This document shows, piece after piece, positions 35,614 to 47,239 of a stretch of 64,000 bases of DNA. The DNA lies in NCBI GenBank assembly GCA_963565915.1, contig OY751491.1, positions 2,480,001 through 2,544,000 on the forward strand, in the 5' to 3' direction. Position numbers and translations under genes: made by a program. The stretch comes from Entoloma clypeatum (lineage: Eukaryota > Basidiomycota > Agaricomycetes > Agaricales > Entolomataceae). The notes beneath the pieces are model-generated. The model did not search any database. It was not told the DNA's origin and was given only the letters and a program-made list of their open reading frames with translations. The number at the start of each line of letters is the position of its first letter. Position 1 is the first letter of the stretch.

Positions 35614-37032
35614 ATGTCTAAAAGGATCATCATCTACACAGCGGAGGACGTGGCCAACCACAAAACGTGCGACAGCTGTTGGATTTCCCGTGAGGGAAAG
35701 GTGTACAATGTCACACACTTCTTAAATGACCACCCTGGAGGTGACGACGTAATTTTGAAGTATGCTGGACAAGATGTGGGCGCTGTTATGAAGGACAAGG
35801 ATGAGCATGATCACTCTGAGTCTGCCTATGACATGTTGGAGGAGTATCTGATTGGCCGAGTTGGTTCTGGCACTGCCGTCGTCAACGATGGTATGTTCTC
35901 TGACGTTTTTATGCCTCAAGACGAACCTTAATTTCGTAGATTGGGAGGCAACGGATGATTTTCATCCAGACGATACAGACGAAGCCAAGGATTATGAAAA
36001 GAATCAGTTCCTCGACCTACGAAAGCCGTTGTTGAGACAAGTTTGGGAGGCAAACTTCAGGTGCGCTTTTTTCTGCCTCTGTATTATACATCCCTACATA
36101 CCATTTTTCACTTCAGTAAATCATACTACCTCCAGCAGGTCCACCAACCACGACATGTTGCCGAATCCGCTCGATTCTTTGGATCCGACTGGCTTGAAAT
36201 GCACACGCGAACCGTGTGGTATGTTGTTCCCATCGTTTGGGGTCCAATCGCGCTGTACCTCTTCCTCCGATCGGTGCTGCAATTCACTGGACCCTTGCCC
36301 AGTTTCACTTCCCGTCCTATGCTTCCGCTTGAGACATTGGCTTCAGCTCCAACAGAATCCTACCTAAAAACACTCATGTGTTTCTTCGTCGGCAACTTCT
36401 TTTGGACGCTTTTGGAATACCTTTTCCACAGATTCCTATTCCATATAGATGGCTTACTCCCTGACCAACCGTTCTTCCTCATGATGCACTTCATGATGCA
36501 TGGCGTTCATCATTATCTACCGATGGATCGGCAAGTAACATCCGTCCTATACTATGCACCACGAACTGACTCCAGGTAGTTTGAGGCTTGTGATGCCTCC
36601 AGTGTTGTTCTTTACACTGCAGACACCAATGACGCGTCTTGCTCATATTATTTTCCCCACCCCGGTGGCAAATGGCATCATCTCGGGAGCGTTCACATTC
36701 TGTAAGTCACCTCATAACTTGCCCCTGCTGGGAGACTCATGTAAGATTTAGACATTCTATATGATTGTATGCATTACGCGTGAGTTGTCGAATGATAGTT
36801 CCGCTCATCACCTGCTCATCCCCCTTTCTCCTTTCACAGCCTGCATCACACGAGATTGCCAAGCTACATGAAAGAAATGAAAAAATATCATCTTGCTCAT
36901 CATTACAAGAACTTTGATCTTGGGTTTGGCGTCACAAGTGAGCCTCCCTCATTTTCCTCTTGGCCCATGACTCACCTGTCTTCCGCAGGCAAGGTTTGGG
37001 ATGTCCTCTTCAACACGGTATTGCCGGTGTGA
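35614..37032 (+). CDS. SCS7: Sphingolipid/ceramide fatty acid 2-hydroxylase (cytochrome b5 fusion)
   Basis: ER di-iron enzyme that hydroxylates the N-acyl chain of ceramides. Start ATG 35614 (MSKRIIIYTAEDVANH). N-terminal cytochrome b5 domain with heme motif NVTHFLNDHPGGDDVI and second heme histidine in DHSESAYDMLEEYLIGRV. A linker DDFHPDDTDEAKDYEKNQFL leads to KPLLRQVWEANFSKSYYLQQ. Membrane hydroxylase part has WYVVPIVWGPIALYLFL and GNFFWTLLEYLFHRFLFH, then HFMMHGVHHYLPMDR, CMHYALHH and YHLAHHYKNFDLGFGVTS, carrying the histidine boxes. It ends KVWDVLFNTVLPV. Seven or so introns, one of GC-AG type at 36531-36579. Full length for the family. Confidence 0.95.
36531..36579 (+). other. GC-AG intron in the fatty acid hydroxylase gene
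   Basis: 49 nt, donor GCAAGT, acceptor GGTAG. Joining GATCG to TTTGAGG gives MDRLRLVMPP, the expected sequence after the HHYLP histidine box. The nearby GT at 36535 gives a stop or wrong frame with either AG. Confidence 0.7.
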
Positions 37033-37348
37033 TATCCTCGTTGAGAGAAGCCCTCAAATACGTTACCATCTATATTCACGGAAAATTTTATGTCTTCTCA
37101 TGGAGGTACTGACCTTAATGCATATTATAATAGTGGACTGTCAGGTTTCTTTTCTTAAATATAGTACAGAATGTTAGCCGTAAGTATGCCAGTGGGATTG
37201 TCCTTGGAAACCGCCCAATCATCGAATTTACACCCATCTAATCGGAACTCATTGAGTCCCAAGCCTTCTACCCATTCAACAATAACTTCAAATTCGAGAC
37301 GTCAAACTCTCGTCTGTGACGTATCCCATTCAATTTGTGATACAGCAT

Positions 37349-40300
37349 ATGCCAAAGCTGAACGTCGATGTCGACGAAGCCACACTCCTCAAGGCCTACA
37401 ACATCTCAAACTTAACACCTTCGTAGGCTCTCTTTGAGTGTCGTGGCAGTTCTCAGAAATAATATATGAATCGGATAGGAAATGGGAGCATGTCGACCAC
37501 GAACTAGAAGACTCAGTTGCTGGAGCGTTAACGAGCACTCCAGGAGACACGGGAGAAGGAGATTCACTCGGACTCGGCGGACGCCTAAAGTAAGTCTTTT
37601 TCTATCCACATTAACCTCACAAAGAAAGAATGACGTGCGAGCAGTGTCAAAGGGATGGACATGGAATCCAGTGCGTAAATAACCTTCGCACATAACCATC
37701 TCGTACCCATGCTGGTTGCAGGGGCCGCTGTTCTTATCACCTCTAAAACGTTTGACCCAAAGGCTTTCCTTGCGGCAGCACATCCAAATGCGACCTATCA
37801 AGACCTTGCGTCGGGTATTTCCCACCTACAGGCCTCGATTGAAGCTCGCTCAGAGGCAATTCGCATATTGGTGGAGGAGAACTTCGATCGATTTGTCGCA
37901 GTGAAGGCTGCAAACGATGGTACACTTTCACCCTTTTATTACAAGATTTAGAGGATCATGATCCAGCGCTATCTAGCTCTCTTCGCAGAAATGTGTGAAG
38001 GACTGTTGTCTCCTGAGGCGGACTATGCTTCAAAACCGTTACGGGATCAACTCAAGCGTACGCCATCGATTGATCACCATCTTTCACAGTGCCTGAAAAA
38101 TACCATTATCAGAGGCTGCTGTCAAAGCCAACCAAGTTTTTCTCCCGGTCCTCGAGAATGCCTCCAAAGAACAAAAGCTGCGCACTACACTCAGCGTTTT
38201 CGAAAGATCCAAATTCTTTTTCAATCTCCCAAGTTTCATTATGGAGTCTGTCGAGGCGGTAATTTTAATCCATCAACTCCACGGTGTCTTGCAACTCAAG
38301 ATATATGTCTAGGGTCGTTATGATGTAGCTATGCGGGATTACAAGAAGGGGAAAAATCTCCTCGAAACACGTCCTGGACAATTATTGCCTTTCAACCTGA
38401 AGGAAGGGCAGACATCTGCCAACGGTGACCACCAACAAAAGCGGATTCTGGATAAGGTCTGGGGAAGCGTGGAGAAGGCCATGGGCGAAATGAAGAACGT
38501 GTTAGTCTCACAGCTTCAGGACTCGACTCGCCCTATGGAGGATCAGGAAAAAACTATCGAGTGAGTGGCAACACTGTATGTGATTGAGTCGTGATACATT
38601 GTCCCATTCAGAGTCTTGTTAGAATTGCAAGCTGGGGATGACCCAATATGGACGTATTTCGACAGTCATCATAAGCATATTCTTAGAGAGATGAACAGGA
38701 CATATAAGACTTCCGTCGCCTTGGTCCAAGGTATACTCGGTTTGCGTGATTTGCCACAATCCTCTCATTCTGTACAGTGGCGCTAGACAAGGTCTCCGAG
38801 GGTCACGCAGAGTCCGAAAGTTTGACAACTCAGCTTGCTTTAGAGCTACAGAGAGCGGTGATTGCTCTTGAAACGAAACAAGTTGAGACGGTCATAGGTA
38901 AACAGTTTCATACTTTCGACAGTTTTATGCAAATACTCATACTCGCATTTCCAGCTCGGTCCTCGGGAGAATTGGTATGGCAGGCCATCCTCGACATGGT
39001 CAAAACCATTTCAGAAACAATGTTGGCCGCTTTGCCGAATTTTTGCAAAATTTCCAGGAATTTTATGGAAGGCAGATATCGGAAGGTAATACATGTCATT
39101 CATTCCAGGCGGCTGATCCTCATCAAATGACTAGCCTCAAGCATTTGGCACAGGCGCACGACGCAGTCCTACACAAAGTCGCACAATGGCGCAGGATATT
39201 GTCAAGCTCTACATTTCGCTCATCTCTGAGTTCTTCAAGCTCTCCGACCCGGTGGTTCTGTCATCTCCAAGCATGAGAGACTCTGGACCTTCGCAGATCC
39301 CCAACAACTGTCACTCCCTATCGACTGCTCATCATCTCATGAGACTTCTTGGCGAGCTACAAGACACTATCAACGAGCTCAATGCTTTGGAAATCTCTCA
39401 AGAAGTTGCCTCCAGCCTGAAGAGTCTGTTGGAGAGTGTGAAATGGCGATTTGTGACCATCTTAGTCAATACCTGGTTGCGAGGTGAGTTTTTTTCACCT
39501 TTTCGTTTGCTATTGCTCCCGTATATCTTTGATGAACTCATAGATGCCAAGTTCTTTTATCATCTCGAAGCATGGAAATTGTGCTCCAATGAAGTGTCTG
39601 CCACACATTACTTGGAACAAATACAACTCTTCCAAACACAAATGACAACTAACGCATTTAAGCTTTCAGGAGGCATTGACCTCTCCGCTACATCGTCCAC
39701 CAAGTCTGTAAAGCAGAATCAAATACCTCAAGCATTCACCGCTAAGGTGATCAAAGCATTTTTTGATTCACTACATACCCTATTGGATGGCCTCGTCATT
39801 CTGGCTTCGAATGAATCGCCTATTGTCACTGGAAAAATGCTAGTCAACGAGGGTGGGAAATCTATGGTACTGAATTCTCTCGACCTACTCGACCTTCGGG
39901 ATGGTGTATGACTTCCCCTTCTTCTTGTCACATGTGTGAAATACTCATTTATTGGTACAGGATGCTCGGATGTTGGTTGTCATGTCAAACCTTGTCCACC
40001 TGAAGAATGTCTTGATTCCTGGAATGCTCAATCAGTTAGAGAATGCCTTGGGAACACCCATGATTGACGATAAACAGGCAGGTCTATCATCCTATGCGTT
40101 GCGGTTTTTGGTTGACCACTGTTCATAGTCTTTGTCGAATGCTATACAGAATCTCGACAAGAGGCTCTTTGATGGATATGTCAGACCCAAAGCCAAAGTT
40201 GCCGTGGAAATTCTTCGAGGAGGAATACTTGACAGTGGAATGGATTGGTACGAGACACCACAGCCAACAGGTATAATTTCTGTGCTATTTCATGGATCAT

Positions 40301-40864
40301 TGTAATGGTAAAATTCGACAGAGATTCGACCGTACATGTTTGGGGCGTTGTTGTACATGGTCAATGTTCACGCACAAGTCAGCAGCGCAGCCGAACCGCT
40401 ACTCGATCGCATCTTGAGTGCCCTAGTTAACGACCTCGCAGAGGAAGCCCTGCGGTGCTTCCGTCAAGTAAAACGGTTCGGGATGGGTGGCATGCTGCGC
40501 GTATGTTTCATTCTCTCCAATGAGGGTTGGTGCGAATTCACACTTCCAGGCAACCCTTGAAATTGAATTTATGCATCAAACTCTTGGCCGGTACGTGACG
40601 GCGTCCACGGCGAAGACTTTGTCGGATCTGTACAATAAGATTTCTCAAGCTTATTCTCGGCGACCAGGAGATGAGAACCTTCAGAACAATTTGGATGGTG
40701 TTAAGAAGACATTGGCAGACACACGCCGAGCGACCGGGATCGAATTCTTGTGTTTCCGACAGACGAAAACAGGCAGTGGCCGGGCTGCAGGTTCGAAGTC
40801 ACGAGAGAAGGACAAAGAAGGTTCCTCCTCGCAACACAAAGCGCTTGAAAGAACAAGAGGCTGA
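37349..40864 (+). CDS. SEC5: Exocyst complex subunit Sec5
   Basis: Sec5 is part of the octameric exocyst tethering secretory vesicles at growth sites. Start ATG 37349 gives [20 protein letters not shown], and the next exon carries [20 protein letters not shown]. Then [59 protein letters not shown] and [41 protein letters not shown] and WIEMDWYETP-type sequence near 40240 follow. It ends with a basic tail ([22 protein letters not shown]). More than fifteen introns. The helical-bundle protein lacks catalytic motifs and is named by the Sec5-like N-terminal block. Upstream ORF 37171-37345 in another frame is not needed. The last splice before 40740 is less sure, and a different frame also stays open to 40880. 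Confidence 0.85.
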
Positions 40865-41233
40865 AGACATGCAAAGGTGATAGTACATCAGTGGCAAACA
40901 CGACGTTGACGCGTATTCTGTCTTCTCACCCTGCCGGGACTTCTACTTTTGGACCCAAGCACTGAGCGGTTAGGCCTTGGTATCATCATGGATGGGCCGC
41001 GTTCGATACAAGGTGATGTCGGGGGGATGCACATAGGTGGGACATTGACTGGGTGCTGTACTGTCTCCATGTAGTCCACTGAAAGGCTTCCAATGACAAT
41101 AAATTCGACAATAATGTGCTGTACGCTGGCGGTATATCCACTCGACAGTTTAACCAAACATAGGGAAAAATTAACCTTGGACAGTCAGAAATATAAATCC
41201 AACTCAAGGACACACTGGTAAGTATGCGAAGAC
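40865..41233. other. Convergent intergenic region
   Basis: Between the 3' ends of SEC5 (+) and the RMD1-like gene (-). Short open frames only. Probably both 3' UTRs. Confidence 0.45.
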
Positions 41234-43080
41234 TCAGGCGGCCATTAGATCCACAAGAATTGTCACAATGCCAAGGACTGTCAAACAATCAGATTAGAAA
41301 CGAGAGAGCCATTATTTGAAAATACCGATCTCGATGGCAATTAAGGCGATGACAATCTGCTCTAGCCGCTCAGCATGTTTACTTGAAACAGACTCTTTCA
41401 AAAGTTGTAGCATGTCTTGAAGGACCTATGTATAGGTAAAGGCAGAGATCAAGGGGGACTAGAAATATTAGATACCTCGACTCTCGTGTTAAGCAAATCT
41501 ATCCTTTGAGATATCTCTAGGTAGCTTCGTGCAGCATCGTAGAGTGGTTGCAAATCAGGGTAACTCTGGAGTAGGGTCAGCTAAACGAAGCCCACCGACA
41601 GGAAATCGAAAGCTACCCAGAACACCTCCTGTGGAACGTAAGTGAGTAACCGGAAATTTTTTAGTGTGGATGCCTTACGGGGGAATCCAAAACGGAGCCA
41701 ACGGAATTGATATTCGTGCGTAGTAGGAAGAGTTTGCCGATCTTTTGCATGATTTCTGGAAAGGTGATGAACGCGAGAAACTTACATTTGGCCGAAACTC
41801 ACCCTTATGAGGCATGCCAATCTTTCCCGTCTCACTGATAACATCAGGGATATCCTTTGTTTCTTCTATTGTCGCAGAAATCAGACTTTCAAACTTCAGG
41901 ATCAGATCAGGTTCGTCGCAATCAATCAAGTCATATGAGCCTCACCAACGAAATCTTCACAGATTGGGACAGAGCATGAGACAAGGAAAGTTTAGTCCTG
42001 CGGGGCAGGGGTAAGAGACTGGAGCATTCGATTATGGTCATAGGTGGGCGCACATGTAACTGGAACCCTTTCGAAGTGTGATCACATCATTGTATATTCT
42101 GCACCAAGGAAGCCGTCAGTTGCCACAGCTAATGAAATCCGATGAAATTGACAATCACCGACTGTAGTTTGCGTAATAATAGTTCAAGTCTTCCATTTCT
42201 ATGTCTTCAGGAGCTGAGATTTGGTCAGAATGACAGGACATGCCATGATGATCGGAATTACCCAGTTTTTCCACCTCAAACCGTTTTCTATGTACGGTTG
42301 CGTTGATAAGGGTAATCGACGGAAGAGAAAGATGACTTGCATCGATGATAAGAAGCGCCTTTCTTGTGGTTCCGTCATTCCCCAAATTACTACTGTCCCG
42401 TAATCGAAAAGGAATATTTCGGCCTCTGTGGATGTTGTGTCAAAATCATTCCTTTTTTTCTTTAATGTGAGCTGATCCCTATCGCCAGTTTCTCGTAGTT
42501 CAGGGATGCCGAGAAGGTCACCTGTTACCGGACGAGGGTCGGCACAGCGTGACAGGTCATCTGTGTTACACGGTGGGTCGTATATATATGGTGTGTAAAT
42601 CACTTCGTCGATTGATTTAGGGTTTGCATGGTAGGCGCTCCTGCGCGCGTTGAAAAATTTCATGAGCTCATCCATCCGATACGAACTGTGCAGTTTTTAG
42701 TGACAGATGTCAGGGGTTGAATGGGTCTGACCCAGCTGTGGCATACGCCGTGACTCTCGGCAAGGATTTCGCTTTCTTTTTCGTGAGCCTCAAAGCGTCT
42801 CGTCGAGCCGTCCCGTCCGGTATAAGTGATATTTGGTTATAAACCTATGAAGGGGTGTAAGGGTATGGCCAACCGAGGAATTCAGATGATTACGCGCCTC
42901 AACATCTTCTTGGTCCTCGTCACTTTCGTCTATATCGCCCTCATCCCCATCCTCGACGTTTGTAATGGTGTCTTTGTGTCTTTTGGCGAACCCGGCGGGC
43001 AATTCAGGTTGTTCGGGAAGAACTTTGAGCTTCCCTGCGGCTTTTGTAGACCTGTTTGCCCCACGAGTCTTTGGTTCCAT
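41234..43080 (-). CDS. RMD1/RMND1-family (DUF155) protein
   Basis: DUF155 proteins include yeast Rmd1/Rmd8 and mitochondrial RMND1. Start ATG 43080 (MEPKTRGANRSTKAAGKLK) followed by an acidic stretch (EDGDEGDIDESDEDQEDVE). Core: PRVTAYATAGSYRMDELMKF, EIFLFDYGTVVIWGMTEPQE, RRFEVEKL, KISLFEELISATIEETKDIP, ISETGKIGMPHKEIMQKIGK and LFLLRTNINSVGSVLDSPEV. Then FWVAF-like LDSPEVFW, YPDLQPLYDAARSYLEISQR and IDLLNTRVEVLQDMLQLLKE. A C-terminal hydrophobic segment (EQIVIALIAIEIVLGIVTIL) ends VDLMAA, as in the family, whose members are anchored by one C-terminal helix. Lacks an obvious mitochondrial presequence, so Rmd1/Rmd8-like is more likely than RMND1. Eight or so introns. Confidence 0.9.
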
Positions 43081-43182
43081 TACTGCAGAATTTGTCTTTC
43101 GAGGTTCAGATCCCGTGACAAGGAGGAGTCTTTAAAGTTTCGTACCCCGCGCACCTGTTTCGATCAGAACGTCTCTTTTACC

Positions 43183-43305
43183 ATGCTCTTCTCCAAACAT
43201 CTCGCAGTCATACCCAATTCACTCGACGCTCACACACGTTCTGCCCGGCTACAAGGTCGTGCCAGTGACTCAGAGCGAAATCGTCACCAGTCTCCCACGA
43301 TTTCT
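43183..43305 (+). CDS. Possible 5' end of a gene running into the assembly gap
   Basis: Plus-strand frames stay open from about 43140 to the N run, divergent from the RMD1-like gene. One starts at ATG 43183. A second frame reads LTHVLPGYKVVPVTQSEIV just before the gap and looks more protein-like. Too short to identify, and no continuation is recognised after the gap. Confidence 0.2.
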
Positions 43306-43505
43306 NNNNNNNNNNNNNNNNNNNNNNNNNNNNNNNNNNNNNNNNNNNNNNNNNNNNNNNNNNNNNNNNNNNNNNNNNNNNNNNNNNNNNNNNNNNNNNN
43401 NNNNNNNNNNNNNNNNNNNNNNNNNNNNNNNNNNNNNNNNNNNNNNNNNNNNNNNNNNNNNNNNNNNNNNNNNNNNNNNNNNNNNNNNNNNNNNNNNNNN
43501 NNNNN
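43306..43505. other. Assembly gap (200 N)
   Basis: Exactly 200 N, probably a fixed-size placeholder of unknown true length. Translations across it are meaningless. Confidence 0.99.
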
Positions 43506-43774
43506 GATCAGTGCGAGCTAGCCTGAGCTGAGCGATATGGGGTTGGAGGAGAGAGATCCGCCAAGGCCAGGAGTCTATATAGGACTCCTTGACGGACTCT
43601 TGGCCTTGGGATGTCCGATCTAAGGGACATGCAAGGAACTGAAGTTGAAACGGCTCGTAAAAATATCTTTCTTACTCGAGCGATTTCACGGTTGGTCGAC
43701 AACGTAAGAATAATTGGTTTTCTCACGTATGAAGCCTCCTTCGATGCCAACCGTCTGCTCAATATGACTGACAT
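43506..43774 (-). mobile_element. Possible LTR or other transposon remnant at the gap edge
   Basis: On the minus strand the segment begins TGTCAGTCATATTGAGCAG and later has a TATATAG promoter-like site inside an inverted repeat (43561-43575 against 43595-43609, 14 of 15 matching). It runs into the assembly gap, which often marks a collapsed repeat. No reverse transcriptase or transposase frame is visible, so this is weak. Confidence 0.25.
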
Positions 43775-44699
43775 TGCATACTGATCATGACCTGGACATA
43801 CATGAATTTACAACGGACGAATAGTAGATACATGATACATTTAAACAGGCTGGAATGCAGTCGAGAGGCATCATGGCATCACCAACGCTATCTGCGATCA
43901 AAATCTCAAACTGTAACCGAATCATAAATACCCAAGTGCTAGCGCCTTGAGGTTGTTAAGCATCTCCATATGTATTCCCATTATACCTTGCGAATCGCGC
44001 CCAATACCACGTACAATCTCGGGTTCTATTCAAACACTTCTCAATTCTCACAAGCGAGAAGAAGGTTCTCATTACTAGACCTTGAGTGGTACGCTGGCAC
44101 GGCATCCCTGATTCGCGTGGTTTTGGGCATCTCCAGCATGACTCAGTCTCTTCAAGTCATCCCATGAGCTGAACCTGAACGTTTGAACGGCGAACTCACG
44201 TCAAGAAGTTTGTATACTATTCCATCATCCCCCCATCAGATATGTCAAATTCTTATCACCCGTTGATCTGAAATTGATATGAGTACTTGAAACAATCGCG
44301 GACAAGGTTTTGGCGAGTGGGAAGATTTACAGAATGCTGTTACACAGAGGATCTTCTGAGCGGGGGACGCAAGAGATAAACATGCTCAAGATTTGTTCGT
44401 TGAACGGAGAATCCATGGAGGCAGTGACAATTGCTTGCTAATCTCACAGGGGACCCTTTTGGTCGGTGTTCAACGGGGATGAGCATGTAGACAGCCGACA
44501 GTGCGGTGGCGTTGGTAGGAATACATGAAACGGCGTACGTCCGGCACCGAGCACAACAGTGGGTAAACATTATAGCAGGTGTTACTTGCAAGCAGCTGGC
44601 GTAGAGATGTAACGGGAAGAGATGGACGATGTTCTACTCCACAAGGTGTTCTGGTGAACGAGGATCACGTTCATGTTAGTTCAATGGGATGCTGAGATG
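43775..44699. other. Gene-poor interval, nothing recognised
   Basis: About 925 bp between the possible transposon remnant and the 3' end of the DNAJC11-like gene. AT-richer than the neighbouring genes. No coding frame, tRNA or repeat recognised. Confidence 0.45.
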
Positions 44700-47054
44700 T
44701 CACATAATCGCACCTGCCAAGGGAAGGACCACAGGCAGATCATCAGGAATTTCTGCATAATGTATATGCCCAGCGAAGACGTATCGGATAGATAACATTT
44801 TGGGCGTGGAAGGAGCAGGATCAGAGAAGCCCTGTATCGCTGACTACGAGGAATCTTCGTATCAGGGATAGAAGAAGGACCGAACGACGGACTCACTTTG
44901 GGATGATCGGCAGAAACATATAGTTGAGAATGCCTTACGAGGGCTTGTAAAGAAATTGTCACATTAATCACGAGATCGGAGGCTTCGGCATCCTTGAATT
45001 GAGGCCCATATATTGCTTCGGTGATGATAAGGCCTGGCGTCGAGCTGATCGTAAGGGCATATACCATGGATGAATTGGTAGCTAGTCAATTACCTCCTTT
45101 TGATGTCTCTGCTGCTTCCGACCTTCTTGCTGAATCCTTGAGAAGACCAATGATAGCTTGTCGGTCGTTTCGGCGGCCTGAATCTTCCTCGAGAGCCTTT
45201 CGCGTAGCACGGATATATCTATAATTTGGTCAGAAATGGCAAAGAAACGATGCTGCAAGGCTGACTCTAAGTGTTGCCTTCGACGTCTTGGCTTAATAAT
45301 CAGATGATAGCCAACAACTAAGGCAGTGGACGGAAGAAAAACGGTCCAAAGAGCAAGATCGGTTCGAGGCTCTAAACAGAGAATTATGGGGAGTGATATC
45401 CGTTGATGCAAGTGTTCCAAACTAAAATGGAAGATTAAGATAGTTTACTTTGTGAATAATGGAAGACTTGCTCAAATCTTATGGATATTCCGGTCGGATT
45501 GACCAGAGTAGCCAAAGTTATACTTGAGTCTGAGTTTGACCAAGTTCCTGCGAATACCCAGGAGATACCAACCAGGCCGCATTGTATGCCTATTTTCAAC
45601 TGCAAAGCAAGCTCTGCCAAATTAACACCCCAATCTAAAACTAGCGTCGGAAGAATGGAATCGAACGCAATTCCGAGCTTCGTATGGGTACTTCCAACTT
45701 CCAACCCCGAGACAGACGGAGCGGCTGAGTGAAGGTCTGATTCTCCAGATTGTTCAAGAGACTGCACCCCAAATACCGATGGAGACGTCAGGTTGATGGA
45801 AAATTGGGGTTGTCCGCCAACAGCGAGATCAAAGGAAGCCGTTTCAAATCGGTGACGAAACAAACGCCGTGATACAGAAAGGTTTACAGACGGAGGGCGT
45901 TCACCGAAAGCTCCAAGCATAGATGATGCGTTGATGGCTATCGTATTGCCGTTCTCATTATACGTTCCTTTCAGATGAAGCACATGTGGCCAAAAGAACC
46001 CGAGATCAGCCTAAATTCACAGCAAAGACGGCCAACACAATTAGCATGGTCAAGGATACGCAGAGAGAGGCGTTCACCTCCGCTGTAAAGCGAGGGGAAA
46101 ACTGATGACGCAGTGTACCCATTAGCGAGGATTCGTGCCCCCGTGGTAGACGCTCTAGCCGTGTTTTAAGACCAAGAATAGTGCTATCGCTGAGCCTTTT
46201 CTGGTCCAAGGTTTATCTCTCTGACGGATGATAGAAGCGATGTCATTCACCTTCACGGAATATTTTGTGCCAAAAGACAGCAATCGAACATCTTCGAGGC
46301 GATGGTTTATCTCTCGCGCGAAACTATCATCCCCATCATATGCCTCAAATAATGCCGTCGCATCGAAGGCGCAAGTCGTCGTTCCACTCGGAGATATCTT
46401 CGCCTCGAAATCCTTATAGGCGATGTCCTGCTGAGTTTGCAAGAGTATTTTTTTAACCTTGCCCATGAGAAATGATAACAATTTGTGAGCTGTATCTAGC
46501 AAGGAGTGTTTGTTACACACCTCTTCAAGGGGTTTCGACCTGAGCTCGGAGTTCCACCGAATGGACAGACCTCGTTCCCCTAGGATAATTCGTCAGAAAA
46601 GGGGTGGTAACTGTCCAATAAGACACTCATACCTAGGATGTCATAGACCTGCCTAGAAAAGCAAAGTCAACTGCATTGAAGGATCCACGGTCTGGGCAAT
46701 TACCGCAAAAACGGGTCCGACAAGACTGAAGGCAGCCAAGTCAATGAACAAGCCAGTAGTGATTATTGCGAGGTCAACATACCCTGGTAAGCTTTCTGAA
46801 TTTCGAGGAACTTCTTGGTTGCTATTTCCCTTGAGTTGTCATCACGTTGCTTGTCGGGATGGAATATAAGTGAAAGGGCTCGATGACGTTCATTTATTTC
46901 GGCTTGTGAAGCACCTCTATTCAAGTTGAGGATGAAACTTGAAGAATAATGATGACGAGAATGTCAGAAGGGGAAGAAACGCGTGCGCTTTCAAATTTAG
47001 GACTAACTAGTAGAAATCGTTGTCGGCGGAAGGCTCTGATACCGGATGATTCAT
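44700..47054 (-). CDS. DNAJC11-like J-domain protein (DUF3395)
   Basis: DNAJC11 family proteins associate with the mitochondrial MICOS/SAM bridging complex. Start ATG 47054 (MNHPVSEPSADNDFYYF), then intron and J domain: FILNLNRGASQAEINERHRAL, SLIFHPDKQRDD with the HPD motif, FLEIQKAYQ. The middle part is beta-rich (TLRHQFSPRFTAEVNASLC, VNLSVSRRLFRHRFETASFD, GIQCGLVGISWVFAGTWSN) as in the membrane-sheet region of the family. The C-terminal DUF3395 part reads SDLVINVTISLQALVRHSQL, FSDPAPSTPKMLSIRYVFAG and HIHYAEIPDDLPVVLPLAGA, ending IM before the stop at 44700. A basic coil (KPRRRRQHLESALQ) and a hydrophobic helix precede it. About ten introns. Confidence 0.9.
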
Positions 47055-47239
47055 TCAAGGATTTGCGCGATCACAGTCCCGGAATCTTAAAAGTATGTCG
47101 GGTACCAGACGTCGGGTTATTCAAAGTCAAACAGTGCCGCGTCCAACACAAAGTTGGTTGATCACGTGTTGCTTAGAGGGAATGATGTACACAGAAGACT
47201 ACTACAGATCCACAGAGTCCGCGTCTACCAAAGGTGGCA

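Noticed and set aside
37171..37437. ORF beginning upstream of SEC5 as the gene start
   Set aside because: Its frame lacks family resemblance, while ATG 37349 in another frame gives the typical Sec5 start [17 protein letters not shown] and continues in the next exon.
43259..43531. Open frames spanning the N run
   Set aside because: They are open only because N codons are not stops.
44340..44591. Minus-strand ORF rich in Cys and His
   Set aside because: No ordered zinc-binding pattern, no neighbouring exons, and it lies in an AT-richer gene-poor interval.
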